Assembly: GCA_947095535.1 (NCBI GenBank)
Contig: OX352772.1
Coordinates: 275,414,336 to 275,478,335, forward strand
DNA from: Poecilobothrus nobilitatus
Lineage: Eukaryota > Arthropoda > Insecta > Diptera > Dolichopodidae
Direction: 5' to 3'
DNA length: 64,000 nucleotides
Positions 38,447 to 51,203 of this stretch are shown piece by piece. Positions within the stretch are counted from its first letter, which is position 1, and every line of letters starts with the position of its first letter. A model generated the notes under the pieces. The model was not told where the DNA came from and made no database searches. It was given only the letters and a program-made list of their open reading frames with translations. The position numbers and the translations under genes were made by a program.

Positions 38447-41264
38447 TATTAAATTTTTAGATTTTATTTCAATTGTTAATACATATATACATAATATGTA
38501 TTATATATCGATATGCGAGATTCTGAATTAGAAGTGATTTTATAGTTGTTTACAGAAGGTAGTGGTAGCTATTACTATTTTACTCTATATTATACCTAAT
38601 TCTCTTTTTAAATTTTTAATTAGTTACTGATTTTAAGCTGATGGTTATTCTAGATTATAACACAACTCTTTTATATGAAGTTTTAAAATACAGTAAAATC
38701 TAAAATAAAAAATAATAAATAATTTTAATAAGTGCTAAAAACATATAAGAGCTTAAAATATTGTATAAATAAATCTAAATCTAAAATAAAAAAAAAAATT
38801 GATTCAATTAATAAAAATTGATTCAATATGAATTAATATTGTTTTTAAAATGTAATTAAATAACATCAATCAGTTCTCGTCAATCCTCATACGTGTATAA
38901 TATATTATATGTATTATGAATATATTAGGATTCTTCAAGAGAAAATGCATCGAAGAAAAATAAAATCGAAATATCCTATTTTACGCGAAAGACCCAACGG
39001 AAATTGCAAAATATAAATTTCAAAGTAAAAACAGATGACAGAAATGTTGATTGATTTTAGAGAAATGTTTATTGGTATCTTTCCAGAAATGTTGATTGGT
39101 ATTTTTAAAAAATATTAGTTGGTACCTATCTGTCATATTATATTATTATTTCAATAAATACCTATCTAATTTTGTTTTTGAAAAAATAAAATATAAGTTT
39201 TGTGTTTTGATTTTGAAAAATAAATAATTTTTAAATAAAAAAAATGGCAAAAAAAAATTTTTAAAAGCATTTTTACAGATTATTTATAAGCTAACTTTAA
39301 AAAAATTTGCAAATAAAAATAGCAATAGGGTTAAGATAGAGGATATTTTAGTTGAGGAAAAATTTCCTCAAATCCTATGCAAGACTAGTTTGCACTATTA
39401 CTTGAAAACCCCTAATATTTTTTTTAAAGTTGTTTAAGATCAAAATGATAGATGATAATCATGATCATTATTTTGATGTTGGAGTATGATTGAGTTTACT
39501 TCAACTCTAGTTTCTAATATGTATAACTAAATTGGAACATTATTCATGTATAACATTATTTAAAAGTATAATATTATATACATATACTTATACACATACA
39601 TAAATATCAGTTAATAAATTTCAAAAAAAAAAAAAAAAAGTTCAGATTGTTAAATTTAAAGCAAAAAAAAATATAGGAATCGATAAAGTGAACATATATA
39701 TGAAACGGTATCTAAGAAAGTATACAGTTGTTTTTTTTCATTATTATTATTTATTTTATTCGTATAATAAAAAGTTATTGGGAAAAAGAAAAAACCTAAA
39801 AATAGGCGGTTTTCTCTTCTTTTATTGTGTTTTCTATAATTCTGATGTTCCAATTTTAGAGATTCCAAAACAAATAAAAATCTTTTAAATTTTTTTTTCC
39901 TGGTTTACTGGCTATAAATTCTAATTCTTAATGGAACAAAAAAATGTTATCTATAAATCAATGGCATTAACTACTGAAGTGTATAATTAACTGATTTAAT
40001 TTTAAAATTTTGTTTACAAAGCCTTATTTTTGTTTTTGTTTTGTAAAAATGAGGCCGAAGTACTTTTTGGACTATGGAAACAAATTTTACCCTTTGTAAC
40101 TTTATCATTAACTACTTCCAATTAATCAACTTTCCGTTGCTTTTAAATAAATGTTAAATTTATTATTTTAAAAAAATGACATTAAATTAGTTAGTTATTA
40201 AAGTTAAAATATCTCCAATCTTTTTGTGTCAGTCAATCATTATTTGACCTAAAATATTTGAGGCAGTTATGTCTAGAACTACCAAAGTATTCTAGTCGTA
40301 TACATATGTATACGTATACGTATGTATATACTTTATTTTACTGATGACGTTATTTAATTAAAATATAAAAAAAACCAAACAGAACAAAAAAAAATAGACG
40401 ACAACGACCTTCTAAATTGCTACATCAGATAATGTTTTTTAATAATTTTGATACACAAATTTATGTTGTCAAAAAAAAAAAAATTTAAATTAAAAATTTT
40501 GTTGCTTATAAAAATTCATCTTTAATAACTCTATATCAATAATTACTTTTAAATCCTTGAATTATTTTGCTGTGTATTATTTTATCCATTTTCTTCTCCC
40601 ACTTTTTTTCTTATTTCAAATTACATATTATATTATAATATTGTGTTGTTTCTTTTTACTGACCTATCATTAAAATTATATACTTGAACCAATAAACTTT
40701 CATTGCCAAAAACAAAAAAACAATCAAAAATATGAGAAATAATACTTAGCTTGTCAATACATATTAAAATCACTCATTTAAATGAAAATATACTCAAAAA
40801 AAAAAGAAAAAAAAATTAATTATTATAATGTAAATCTTCAAGTTCAGTTCATATTTTTTGTTTTTTTTTTTGTGATAAAGATGATTTTTTTTGTCTATAT
40901 AGAGAATATGTTAAATTTTTTTTTATTTTTTATAGTTGCTATTTTTTTTTGTTTTTCTTGTTGAATGTTAGAATAGAACCTCTAATTTTGTACTTATTTT
41001 AACTCTTTAGAAAAAATATTAAAAAATTTAAATAAGAAAATCAAAGAATTGTCACTAACATATTTTAACCTTAGAAAATTAAAAATAAAAAGATTTATTT
41101 TATAAATTCATACACCAAACAATTTTTATTTAGGTAATTAACTAATTATTTTCAATTATTTTTAAGTTTCTTTGTTTTCTGCATAATCTGATTCCAAATG
41201 AACTCCCTAAAAATGCTCAAACACAAAATAAATTTTTTAAGCAAAGCTTAAATTAATAGAAAAA
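38447..41264. other. intronic AT-rich DNA, nothing recognised
   Basis: AT-rich with simple repeats, including a palindromic ATACATATGTATACGTATACG patch near 40300. No gene or element was recognised. The last part may be decayed 5' sequence of the following retrotransposon. Confidence 0.45.
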
Positions 41265-43480
41265 ATATGTTAAGAAAAAAATTGAAACGCAATCCAAATA
41301 ATGCAAATTTGCGAGAATAAATAAAATTGTCAATAAAGAAATAAAAATTTCTAAAGGAAATTACTATGAGCATAAATGCATGTGGCTCTGATAAGAAAAA
41401 ATTCTGGTCATTCTTGAATGATATTACAGGAAAGTCTCCAAAAACTGCAACAAGCTACCTGATTAGTTTTTTTTGTAAATATTGGCAAATGCGTATCAGG
41501 TTGAATTACTTCGATTTATCACGGTAATCTAAATTACTTTAGTGCTATGATCGATAATTTGGGAGCGGCCCGTAATCCTGCTTTACCAAATCCCACTTTC
41601 CCAAAATCCGCTTTTCAAAAATCCCGGTTTTTCAAAATTCCACTGTTGTTAAAAATCCCGCTTTCCTTATGAAAATTCCGCTTTTAATTTTTATTTTTTA
41701 TTACAGGGATACATATAAGTAAAAAGTAAATATTTTTTTTATAATAACTATATAAAATAGTTATATACCTACATGAAAGCTTTTATTTTGAAATATACAT
41801 GCGCAAAATATAATTCCGAGAGATGTTAGAGTTGGTTTCAAAATCAGGGTTTCAATAATTGGTTTACCGGGGGTGGGTGAGGTAGTCCGTACTATATAAA
41901 ATGCTTTTGGAGACTTTTTTCTATAACAGCATTTTAAATTTTTTTATTTAGTACAATTTTTATAAACGTCTCTTAAAATTAACGATAAAAGTCCCCAATT
42001 TTGGGGATTTTATACATATATGCAAAAAGTACCCAAAATATCATACAAATTTTGGGAGCTTTTTTCGTTTCTGATTTTGGCGACTTTTTTCTTGTGGACT
42101 TTTTGCATAGCGCCTTCAAAATCAAGGTATTTTCAGAATATTTATATATATGTGTACGTAAGATTCTGAATTAGCAGGGATTTTAGAGTTGGATTCAAAA
42201 TCAGGGTTATACGCTTTTTCCAGAATATTTATACATATATATTATTTTTATGTGAGATTCTAAATTACGAGGGGTTTTAGAGTTGGATTTGAAAACAGGG
42301 TTATACGCCTTTTACAAAATATTTATTAGATATATTGTGAGATTTTGAATTAAGAGGAATTTTTTATTTGGGTTTAAAAATTAAGGTTTTTTTCTTATTC
42401 CAGAATCGCTAATTAATAAATAAAAAAAAACTACTCGCAAAGTAGTGGCATTTTGTCTTGGCGGGATTTTGAAAAGGAGGATTTTTGAAAAGCGGGATTT
42501 TTGAAAAGCGGGATTTTGGTAAAGCAGGATTATGGGCCAGACCCTGACAATTTTTCTGCCTTTAATTTTGAATTTATTACAGATACTGAAGTATTAAAAA
42601 ACATAACAAGGGTTAAAAATAAAAATTCTGTCGGTTGGGGTGGCATACAAACAAGAGTCATAAAAAATTCTCCTAATATATTTTCTGTTACTAAAAAAAA
42701 ATTGTGAAAAATTTTTAAACAATTGCGCTTATCCCGCTTCATTGAAAATCCAAAAGGTTATCCCTAAATTTAAAAATGGCGATGTTACCAAAACAGCTGA
42801 TTGGAGACCTATTTTTATCCCTCCTGTTTTTGGAAGAATAATAGAAAAAATAATAATATATAAACAAATTGACACCCACTTAAAAAATAATAATTTTATA
42901 TTTCCTTATCAATACGGTTTCCGATAGATATATGATTTGCGATAATCGTTCATCTAATAATTTTCTTACTGGGGTATTTATTGATTTAAAGAAAGCTTTC
43001 GATACGATAGATCTTAGCCTTCTTTTAATAAAATTAGCATACATTGGCTTTACTTCAACATCATTAAAAATAATGGAAAGTTACCTATAAAATCGAAAGC
43101 AGTTTGTTAAATGAAAATTTTAAAAATGAAGAAAGTTCTATAAAAAATTTAAAGATTGGATTACCACAGGGTTCTAATTTAGGCCCTTTACTATTCTTGA
43201 TTTTTATTATTTAATTTGTTTATAAAAATTAATAATTTTATTTTACTATTAATGTCTATATATCGGCATGCATGCATGAATCAATTTTGTATGGAAGAAG
43301 TAAGACTGCAGTATTTTCGTTAATAGGACTTTTACATCTAACTAAGTAACTATTTTGTGAATGATATTGCCACAAAGTAAATTTTTGCAGTATTCATCCG
43401 GAATATTATACCGAGTTTATTTTTAAAATACTCAGTTGAATAGTAATACAACTAAAATTATGGTATTAGTTTCTTAATAA
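41265..43480 (+). pseudogene. non-LTR retrotransposon remnant interrupted by a nested element
   Basis: The plus strand encodes pieces of a Jockey/R1-like ORF2. The linker between endonuclease and RT is at 41265-41470, with LRKKLKRNPNNANLRE and SDKKKFWSFLNDITGK. The frame is then broken by a 972-bp inverted-repeat element (41567-42538). The linker resumes with FEFITDTEVLKNITRVKNKN and SVGWGGIQTRVIKNSP at 42560-42680. The RT fingers follow with KVIPKFKNGDVTKTADWRPI, then GRIIEKIIIYKQ and FPYQYGFR (42742-42927). The palm shows TGVFIDLKKAFDTIDLSLLL (near 42970-43020, catalytic Asp present) and KIGLPQGSNLGPLLFLIFII (near 43150-43205). The YADD motif is not readable. A thumb remnant with NTTKIMVL lies near 43450. 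Stops and frameshifts make it non-functional. Confidence 0.9.
41567..42538. mobile_element. 972-bp inverted-repeat element with short subterminal repeats
   Basis: The left end reads GGCCCGTAATCCTGCTTTAC and the reverse complement of the right end reads GGCCCATAATCCTGCTTTAC. Both ends continue into about 100 bases made of degenerate direct repeats of AAATCCCGCTTTTCAA (right end in reverse, as AAAAGCGGGATTTTT). The interior has three direct repeats with periods of 94 and 85 bases (starts at 42162, 42256 and 42341; core TTTAGAGTTGGATT). There is no coding capacity. The retrotransposon protein continues on both sides, so this inserted later. No clear target-site duplication was found. Confidence 0.8.
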
Positions 43481-44464
43481 TCACAGATTTGAAGTGAAGA
43501 AAACTTTCAGAATCGTAAAAGACGCAATATAATTTTAAAAATCTAGTAGCTATTTCAGACGTAAAGGTATGTAAACACAAATGAGTAAGCTTTCCATTTT
43601 CACCAAAAATCTTCATACAAAAAGTAGGTTAATAAAAAACAGTGTACAGCTGTCAATTTCTTAAATTATGCTTGCTGACTAAAAAATGTATAGATAAATA
43701 ATAAAACAACGAATTTTTCAGCTATTATTTTGACTTGTGGTACTATTCTTCTGAGGGTGCGATATATAAATGCAGATATTTAAAAATCTATTAAAACAGT
43801 TAACAAATTTTTTTTATTTACACTATTTATGTGACACCTGATACCTACTTATATAGTTACATAATATTAATTAAAATACCATATTAATACTAGTTATAAA
43901 CATTACATATAACATATAAAAAATGTACAATAATTCTTCCGCATTTATTAATAATTATTATTTAAGTATCTACTCAATTAAAATAAAAAAATAGATTTCA
44001 AGTACATTTGAAAAAAAATAAATAAAAATTCTCAAATATTTTATTATGAAATTATCACTGCACAAATTTGTTTTAGAATCATAATATTCAAAATTTGCAA
44101 AAAAAAAAAATATTTGATAGTGTCAAGGGCGTACACATTTCAGGGTTTTCTTTAAACCCCTCTCTAAAAATAAAAATAATAAATATTTTTTAAGTAGTTT
44201 TTTTTTTATATTCATTTCATAATTTTTTTCGTTGGTATATTTTTATTTTTTTAACGTGCTTAAATTACTTTTTAATTAACACTTAATATGACCAGTTAAT
44301 GATAACGATAAGTGTTGAATTAAAATAAAAATAAATTGGTTTTTCGATTTTAGAAAAAATTTGAGCGTGTATAATATATATAAAATTTTCTGAATAGAAT
44401 TTAAATTAGAATAAATTTTATTATGTACAGTACATACTGCCATTTCATTTGTTTAGTGCTTTTT
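43481..44464. other. intronic AT-rich DNA, nothing recognised
   Basis: AT-rich. The first 200 bases may be the decayed 3' end of the retrotransposon, with no readable motif. Confidence 0.45.
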
Positions 44465-45378
44465 TATACCCTACACATAAGTATATGGTATATTAACTTT
44501 GGTATGGTGTTTGTAGCCACAAAAAGGAAAGGATATAAGGATATGTATATATATTCTGAATCAGGATCACCTCCTGAGTCGATTTAGCGATGTCCGTCCG
44601 TTCGCACGATAACTCAAAAACTAGTGAAGCTATCTTGATGAAATTTATATAGTAGGTTACTAATTACGAGAGGAAGGCTAAGTTCGAATTTGGACGAAAT
44701 CCATCCATGGGTTCGGATACCTCCCATACAACTCCCAAAACCGAATACGCATATCCTCGAAATTAATAAAGATAGAAACTTCAAATTTGGTACTAGGGTG
44801 TTGTTTCCTGAATCCTTGATTTGTCCAAAATTTGAGATGAATTGGAGGAGCTGTTCGGTTACCTATCACACAACTCCCAAAACCGAACAAACATATCTCG
44901 AAATTAATAAAGATAAAAGCTTCAAATTTGATACGAGGGTGCTGTTTACTGAATCCTTGTTTTGCCTAAAATTTGAGATAAATTGGAGTGGTTTGTCGGG
45001 TACCTCGCATACAACTCCCAAAACCGAACAAGCATATCTTCGAAATTAATAAATATAAAAACTTGAAATTTGATATAAAAGTAATAATAAAATTGATATA
45101 AGAGAGACCCTGTTCTGATAATGTCTCTAAAATTTGGGATGAATTGAGGAGGTGGTCCGGGTGCCTTCACACACTTCCCAAGACCTAACAAGCATATTTT
45201 CGAATTTAATTTTATCTTTATCCGAAATTTTGTACAAAGGTTGTAAAAGCATTTATTTTTTTAGCTTATATTAAATACCTAACTAAAATAACTTATGGAT
45301 TTTTAATTTAATTTGAATTTTTTAGGTGTAGGGTATAAATAAGTCGGTTACATCGACTTACTGTTACATTTACTTGTT
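44465..45378 (+). mobile_element. TATACCC-ended non-autonomous element with 141-bp tandem units
   Basis: It begins TATACCCTACACATAAGTAT (44465), and near 45327-45339 shows the inverted form GTGTAGGGTATAAA. A hairpin AAGTCGGTTACATCGACTT follows before similarity to the 30811 copy ends at about 45378. The left part has TCAGGATCACCTCCTGAGTC and GATGTCCGTCCGTTCGC, familiar from fly repeats. The middle is a tandem array with units beginning ACTCCCAAAACCGAA at 44731, 44873 and 45014 and a diverged unit (ACTTCCCAAGACCTAAC) at 45173, giving periods of about 142, 141 and 159. Both strands have fortuitous open frames through the array because the period is near a multiple of three; they are not genes. 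Confidence 0.8.
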
Positions 45379-45899
45379 GTATTGACACTTTTTATAATTT
45401 GACTGTTTCAACAATAATAGAGAAATTTGACACAACACTTCACTTTATGTGTCGTGTTCCTGTTATGTGTGTTCAGAAAAAATACTTCGAAAATCAGTTT
45501 AACAGCTTAAATGCCCAATACCCATATACATATACATATTTATTGAAAATAAGAAAGTCTTTATAAAGGAAAAGCTTTATTTATAATTAATTAAATATTT
45601 CATTAAAAATTATAACTTTAAATAAAATTATTTTAGCATTAAATAATAATATTAGATACGAGCATTTACAAATTAATGAATACATAAATAAAATTATCTT
45701 ATATGTATCATAAGTATAGTTAAAAAAAATAAATTATATCTATATATATATAACTGTGATAATATAATTTTAATCAATATTATGTTTTTTAAAACATGAT
45801 AAATTTATTCTTCCTTTAACTTTGAAAATATTTTTTTTTTAAATACACTTCATATAAAAACTAAAGGTTTTTTGTTTTATTAAACTAGTGTATATTTTT
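45379..45899. other. intronic AT-rich DNA, nothing recognised
   Basis: AT-rich with no recognised element. The GTGTCGTGTTCCTGTTATGTGTG patch near 45450 is slightly GC-richer and unexplained. Confidence 0.45.
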
Positions 45900-46440
45900 T
45901 TTTTCCTAAGGAAAGTGGGAATCTTTCAAAGATACCAATAATTTCCCCTTGGTAGTGTCAGATTTTTACTGGCTACACCCACCTCCCCCTTTAGCCAATA
46001 TAATGGAATGAAACCCTTACCTGCTAACACATTTTATTGGCTAGGAAGTAGCGATGGGAAAGGATAGGAAATAGGATGCGGAAAGATTGAATTGGAAGTG
46101 GAACTGTAAGGAAACAGTGAATCCGCCATTATTATTATTATTTTGCTAACACTGATTATAGCCGTTACAACAGTTACAACATGCAGTAGTATATAACACC
46201 TTATTGCATGAGGTAATTATTGAAGGCAACCCTACTGTCACTGTAGCAGCTATTATTATTGGTATTAGTATTACTTATTAATATTATTATTAATTTTACT
46301 ATACAGAGTCAGGGCCATCAGTGGATTACAAGTACAGTAGTATATAACACCTTCCTGCATGATATAACCAAAGATAGCTCCACTATAGCAGCTATTATTA
46401 TTATTATTATTATTAATAATAATAATTATAATAATAAAAA
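45900..46440. repeat. GC-richer block with imperfect 153-bp duplication and (ATT)n
   Basis: The segment 45905-46120 is markedly GC-richer than its surroundings, with GGCTACACCCACCTCCCCC and GGGAAAGGATAGGAAATAGG. It is followed by an imperfect tandem pair: CAGTAGTATATAACACCTT at 46182 and again at 46335, each followed by TGCATGA and TAGCAGCTATTATTATT. The second unit runs into an ATT/AAT microsatellite (46391-46437). No convincing protein was found on either strand. It could be an unrecognised transposable element, or a conserved regulatory block. Confidence 0.6.
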
Positions 46441-49400
46441 ACATAACTTTGTCTCTTTTTACCAAATTTTGTTTTAGTGGCTATTGACTAATTATTATAT
46501 TATGTGCATAAATATGCATGGCCCATGAGTGTATACTACAAAAATCTGATAACTGACTTATAAGTATGCAGTGTAATACAATATGTGCATAATTATTTGA
46601 TTTGATTGCCTGCCTGCCTTTTTGATGAATTTATAGATGAAATTAAAACCGAAATTAAAATATTAATAATTACATATATATTTAATTATTAAAATACATA
46701 TATTTGTATTTTGGGTGACAATTTAAAGTTTAATTATAAGTGTACTCCCCTTGATATTTAATATTTTCTTACGTGATTTGATTACTTTTTTTTTAGTTCA
46801 ATTCAAAATATGTTTAGTTAAATTTATTTAAAGTCGGTATTATATTAATTTTTTTTCTAAATTAAGTTGCATATTTATTATTGATATTACAAGGATGTCT
46901 ACAACAAAAATTTTAAAATTTAAATTAATTTGACTCCTAAATATCTATATCTATATTTATATATAAATTGTGACATCAAACAAAATACAATATCATATAC
47001 CTATAGATACAACCATATACGACATAAAATTTTCTTATCATTTTAAGTATACTTATGGGCGTTAACTTAATAAGAAATAATTAATATTTTGTTTGTTCAA
47101 AATTTAAATTAATTTTAAATTAAACAAAGTCAAAAATTAATAATAATTTCTTCGAGTCTCTTTTTTCAAATACCTAAGTGTATTTTTTTTTTATTATTTA
47201 TTTAAAATGTCTGGATATTCTTACTGACGTAATTAAATAAGTATTTTGATACATATAATACATATTATGTATAATTTATATGTATATTATTATACAGTAT
47301 AATCAATATATATTAAACTAGTGCATCAAATTAATTTGAAAGTTGAAACTATATATGTTTGGACACATTATGTATACATAATTAGATTCTTAAGATGAAA
47401 ATAAATAAAGTTTCTTTGTTCTTTTGAAAAATTAAATTTCTTGTATAATATTAAATGTTAATTATATGCTTTTATATTAATTAACTCGTCGGTGTCGGTT
47501 TATTTTTCTATTTAAAAATTATTAATTACTATATAATGTAAAATGTATTAGTACATAGATATTAGTAGTAGATATTATGTACTTATTTACATATATCAAT
47601 AATAAATTTAGTAGATATTATGGTGGTTAATATGTAGACTAAATAAATAATATGGAGGTGTGAAAAAGATTGGTAGTAAAAAAGTCGCCTTGAAAAATTT
47701 TAAATCATAATTTGCATTTTAGTATATTGATTAATGAACGATTTTTTTTTTTGTATTTGTATAAGCATATAAATTTCTCTAATTAAAGTATAAAATATAA
47801 ATTAAAGAAGCTTTTATATATTTGTTTTTTCGCTAGAAATTTACCAACATCATTTTAGGTTACTAAACTGTACTGTTATTTCTTATTATTATATTATAAT
47901 ATTTTTTACTAGCAGTATTTGTTACTGCCGGTTATAACTTCTTTAATTTTTTTTTTTTTGCTTAAAATTTTCAATTGTTTTTTATAGTGCGTGGAGTCAG
48001 GTGGTGGTTGAATTTATTATTTTTAATGTTTTGTTATATAAAATAATATATGTTTCAATATCTGTAGAATGAGATACAAAGTATGCAAAAGAGAAGAAAA
48101 TAGATTAAAGAAGGTAAAAGAAAATTTTAAAAAGTGTAGTTATAGGTAGTAACTATACCACAACCTAGTTGAAAAAAAAATTACTGAAAAATCAACAAAT
48201 AGAGTAAAATTAAAGTAAAATTTTAAATTAAGAAATTTTTTTTAGGCCGTTTTTATTTATTTTTTTTTTTTCGTTAATTTCAGTTTAAAATTTGAATTAA
48301 GACTAACAAAAAAAAAAAAACCTAGAAGTAGTCTTTTATTTTAAATTATGAATCTTTTATTTAAAACGAAGTTTATAAATTGCTTGCTACATTTTTTGTT
48401 GTAATTTTAATTTACCTATAGTTATTTTCTTTTTGTTTTTTTTTTATGGGGTTATTGTGTTGAGTTTTTTTTTATAATCTAAAAATATATTAATATACAA
48501 AAGGAAAAAAATTAAAAGACATAAAACAGTAAGAAAAAAAAAGTTCATTATCCGCAAAAATTTAATTGAAAAAAAATTTTTTTTTTTATTTACATTTAGA
48601 ATAAATAAAATGAGAAAGTATTGGTTATTGTAAAATGTTGTAAAATCCCTTTCATATTTGCTGCTATAAATAAAATTAACATATAGAATTTTATTCTTAT
48701 CTTTCCTAAAATTAATATTCAATGTCATGAACTCTCAGATTGGTGGTTTCTTTTTTTTTTTGTGTTTTTTTTGGTTACCTATAAATAAAAATAAATACAT
48801 TCAAGAAATTAATAAAAACAGAGAAAAAAACAATTCTATCATAACATCCTACACCATGTATTTTTTTTTTTAGTATTATATTACTTTGACTTTTTAGGTT
48901 TTTATTTTGTTTTGTTTGGTAACTTTTAAAACAAATTCCAATTAATTTAATGCAAATAATAACAAATATTATTTTTCCTTTATTTTCGCAAATTTATATG
49001 TGCAATTACAATTATGTTTATATATATATGTATTTATATACATAGATTAGATTGATACATACTTATTATAAAAGTAAAAGGTGTGCATTTTGTAATGAAT
49101 TATAATCACATTTGATTCAAAAATAAATATTAATTTAATATTTGTTTTTTTTTGCGGATTCTAACGTGTGTCAGAAATGTTAACTTAGACACACATACAC
49201 ATATACACATTTTAAAGATATGTAAATATTTTTTTAATCCGTAAAAATTTAAAATGTTCCATCCATTATTTTTTGTACTGTGTGAGTACAAGAGAAGAGA
49301 CCAAGAGTTCGTCCGTTGAACTCTTCTTTTTCTCTCCCTTTTTTACAAAATCCCTCAATCAGTCGAATCAGTTTGTTCGGTATTCTGTAATCAGCATTTA

Positions 49401-50324
49401 GTATTATTTTTTGTTTTTTTTTATTGTCTGTGTTCATTCTCTTTCTTTCTCTTTATATACTCATAGTCGTCAGGCATAAAAAAAAAAAAGAAGAATTTGA
49501 TTATCACCACATTTTTTGGGTGTTTTGTGATTGTGATATTTTAAAAAGCAAAAAAAAAATAAACAAATCTCCATAAACCACTTTAATAAAACAAAAAAAA
49601 AAGACAAAACCATTTCCAATAATTTCCAGGGCTTATACAGTTAATAATAAGAAAAGAAGAAAAGAATGAAATGAGTATGATGTATCACATAAAAAATAAA
49701 AAAGAAACAAAAAAAAAATAAATAAATTTGTTCAACAACCTGGGTTCCAAATGTCTGCTTTAAAATTGTGGAAGTTTTTTTTTTTTGTATTTTGAATAAT
49801 ATGAAATTTTAAATCATCATTATAAAATAAAATATGTAATAAAAACAGATAGATAAAGGCAAAACAAAAGAGAAAACTAGAATGGGTTAAAAAGAAAATA
49901 TGTAATGGAAAAACAAATTAAATTAATTCAACTGTGTTTCAGTTTTTTTTCACATTACTTTTTAATATCTCAATACTTTTATTTAGTCCAGTAAAGGAGT
50001 TTTTTTTCATCGGCCCCATCTTTAATAATTCTCTGGTTTTGTTAAGTGTACATTTCTAAAAACTCACTACCTACTCGTTCGAAAAGGGAAAAAAATCAAT
50101 ATCAAAATTGTAGACTAACAAATATAGTGTAAATATATAATATATAATACAAACAAAATAAATAATATTAGTGTATAATTTAATAATAGTATTCGACCTG
50201 TAATGGCCTTAGTAGCCCATGGTTTTGTATGTAATATTGCAATATCCTATGTGGTTTTAATATAAATAAATATAATATTAATATAAATAAATAAATTATA
50301 GAAAATTTAGTATTGAATTTTACC
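46441..50324. other. intronic AT-rich DNA; possible promoter-like patch near 49250-49475
   Basis: Mostly featureless AT-rich DNA. The segment 49250-49475 is of more mixed composition, with a GAGTTCGTCCGTTGAACTC hairpin, pyrimidine-rich tracts, TCAGTCGAATCAGTTTGTTC and TATATACTCATAGTCGTCAG. It could be an alternative first exon or promoter of the host gene, but this is only a guess. Confidence 0.4.
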
Positions 50325-50450
50325 GTTATGTGAAAACCAAATTTTGCATGATTTTCTATCTTCATAACTCCCATACGCTTTTAGCTAGGAACATGCAATT
50401 TTGAGGTAAGAAAGAACTTTTAGAATTAGTAAAAGTTCCCTTGGATAATT
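50325..50450 (-). mobile_element. internal fragment of the GGAAATGTGCT-type repeat family
   Basis: On the minus strand this aligns with 12590-12700 of the fuller copy. It shares GTGAAAACCAAATTTTGCAT, then CATAACT, ACGCTTTTAG, AATTTTGAG and AAGAAAGAACTT. Both ends of the element are missing. Confidence 0.7.
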
Positions 50451-51203
50451 TATTTGGACAACAGCAATATAAATATTTATTACTTTATCAGATTTTATTT
50501 AGATGAGACATTAGATTTGATAAAAAGGTGAACAAAATTATAGTCGACGAAATAAGAAACTATCTTGTTTTATCCCATCACTCATGGTCAATCTATTTCG
50601 CCGGAAATAATGGCAATGGATACAATTAGATACCTTGATATGTATCATGATAATGGATGCAATGATATTACTAAAAAGATATCGGTAAATATATCTATAC
50701 AAAAATAAAATTTTTCATTAACAAAAACTGTAAATTTTTAATTATTATTTTGAATATAATAATTTCTAGTTAATAGTTCTTTATTTTTTTCGCTATTCAT
50801 TTCTATACACTTTATTCTTTTTTGTTTTATTTTTGAACCAGAAAATATGAATTTAATTCAAAAATTAGTATTTAAAATAATATTTTACATAAAAAAAAAT
50901 GTATTTATTGTTTACAGCGCCAAATTTAATATTGAGAGCGCTATCTATTTTTCTACATGATAAACTGTCACAATTAAATTTAAAGTCGATTTTAAATTGT
51001 TATTAACATCATTTTTAAAAATCGACTTTAAAAGTCTCTGCTAAAACTTAAGTTGCTGCTAAAATAAAGTCGATTTTAAGGAAATGTTATTGGTAAGGGA
51101 GGGCCAATGAATATAATTTTATTTTAGAACATTTTCAACATGTTTAAATATACAAAAGGTACACTTTGCATTTGTTAACTCATAAAATCTAAAATCTGCC
51201 CTT
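50451..51203. other. intronic AT-rich DNA with a small inverted-repeat patch
   Basis: AT-rich. Near 50975-51075 the phrase AAAGTCGATTTTAA recurs in both orientations (for example AATCGACTTTAAAAG), so this part can fold. No gene was recognised. Confidence 0.45.

Noticed and set aside
42530..42742. Minus-strand open frame of 70 codons
   Set aside because: It is an antisense shadow of the reverse-transcriptase linker, which reads clearly on the plus strand.
44678..45191. Overlapping open frames on both strands with repeated protein segments
   Set aside because: They arise from non-coding tandem units of about 141 bases (a multiple of three) inside a TATACCC-ended repeat; the phrases recur in opposite frames and the related copy at 30811 lacks them.
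48444..48728. Minus-strand frame of 94 codons rich in Phe, Asn, Ile and Lys
   Set aside because: The composition is what AT-rich DNA gives by chance, with no motif and no splice context.
49249..49437. Minus-strand 62-codon frame with mixed composition
   Set aside because: It looked less random than others, but no motif, splice site pair or relative was recognised; kept only as a promoter-like patch.
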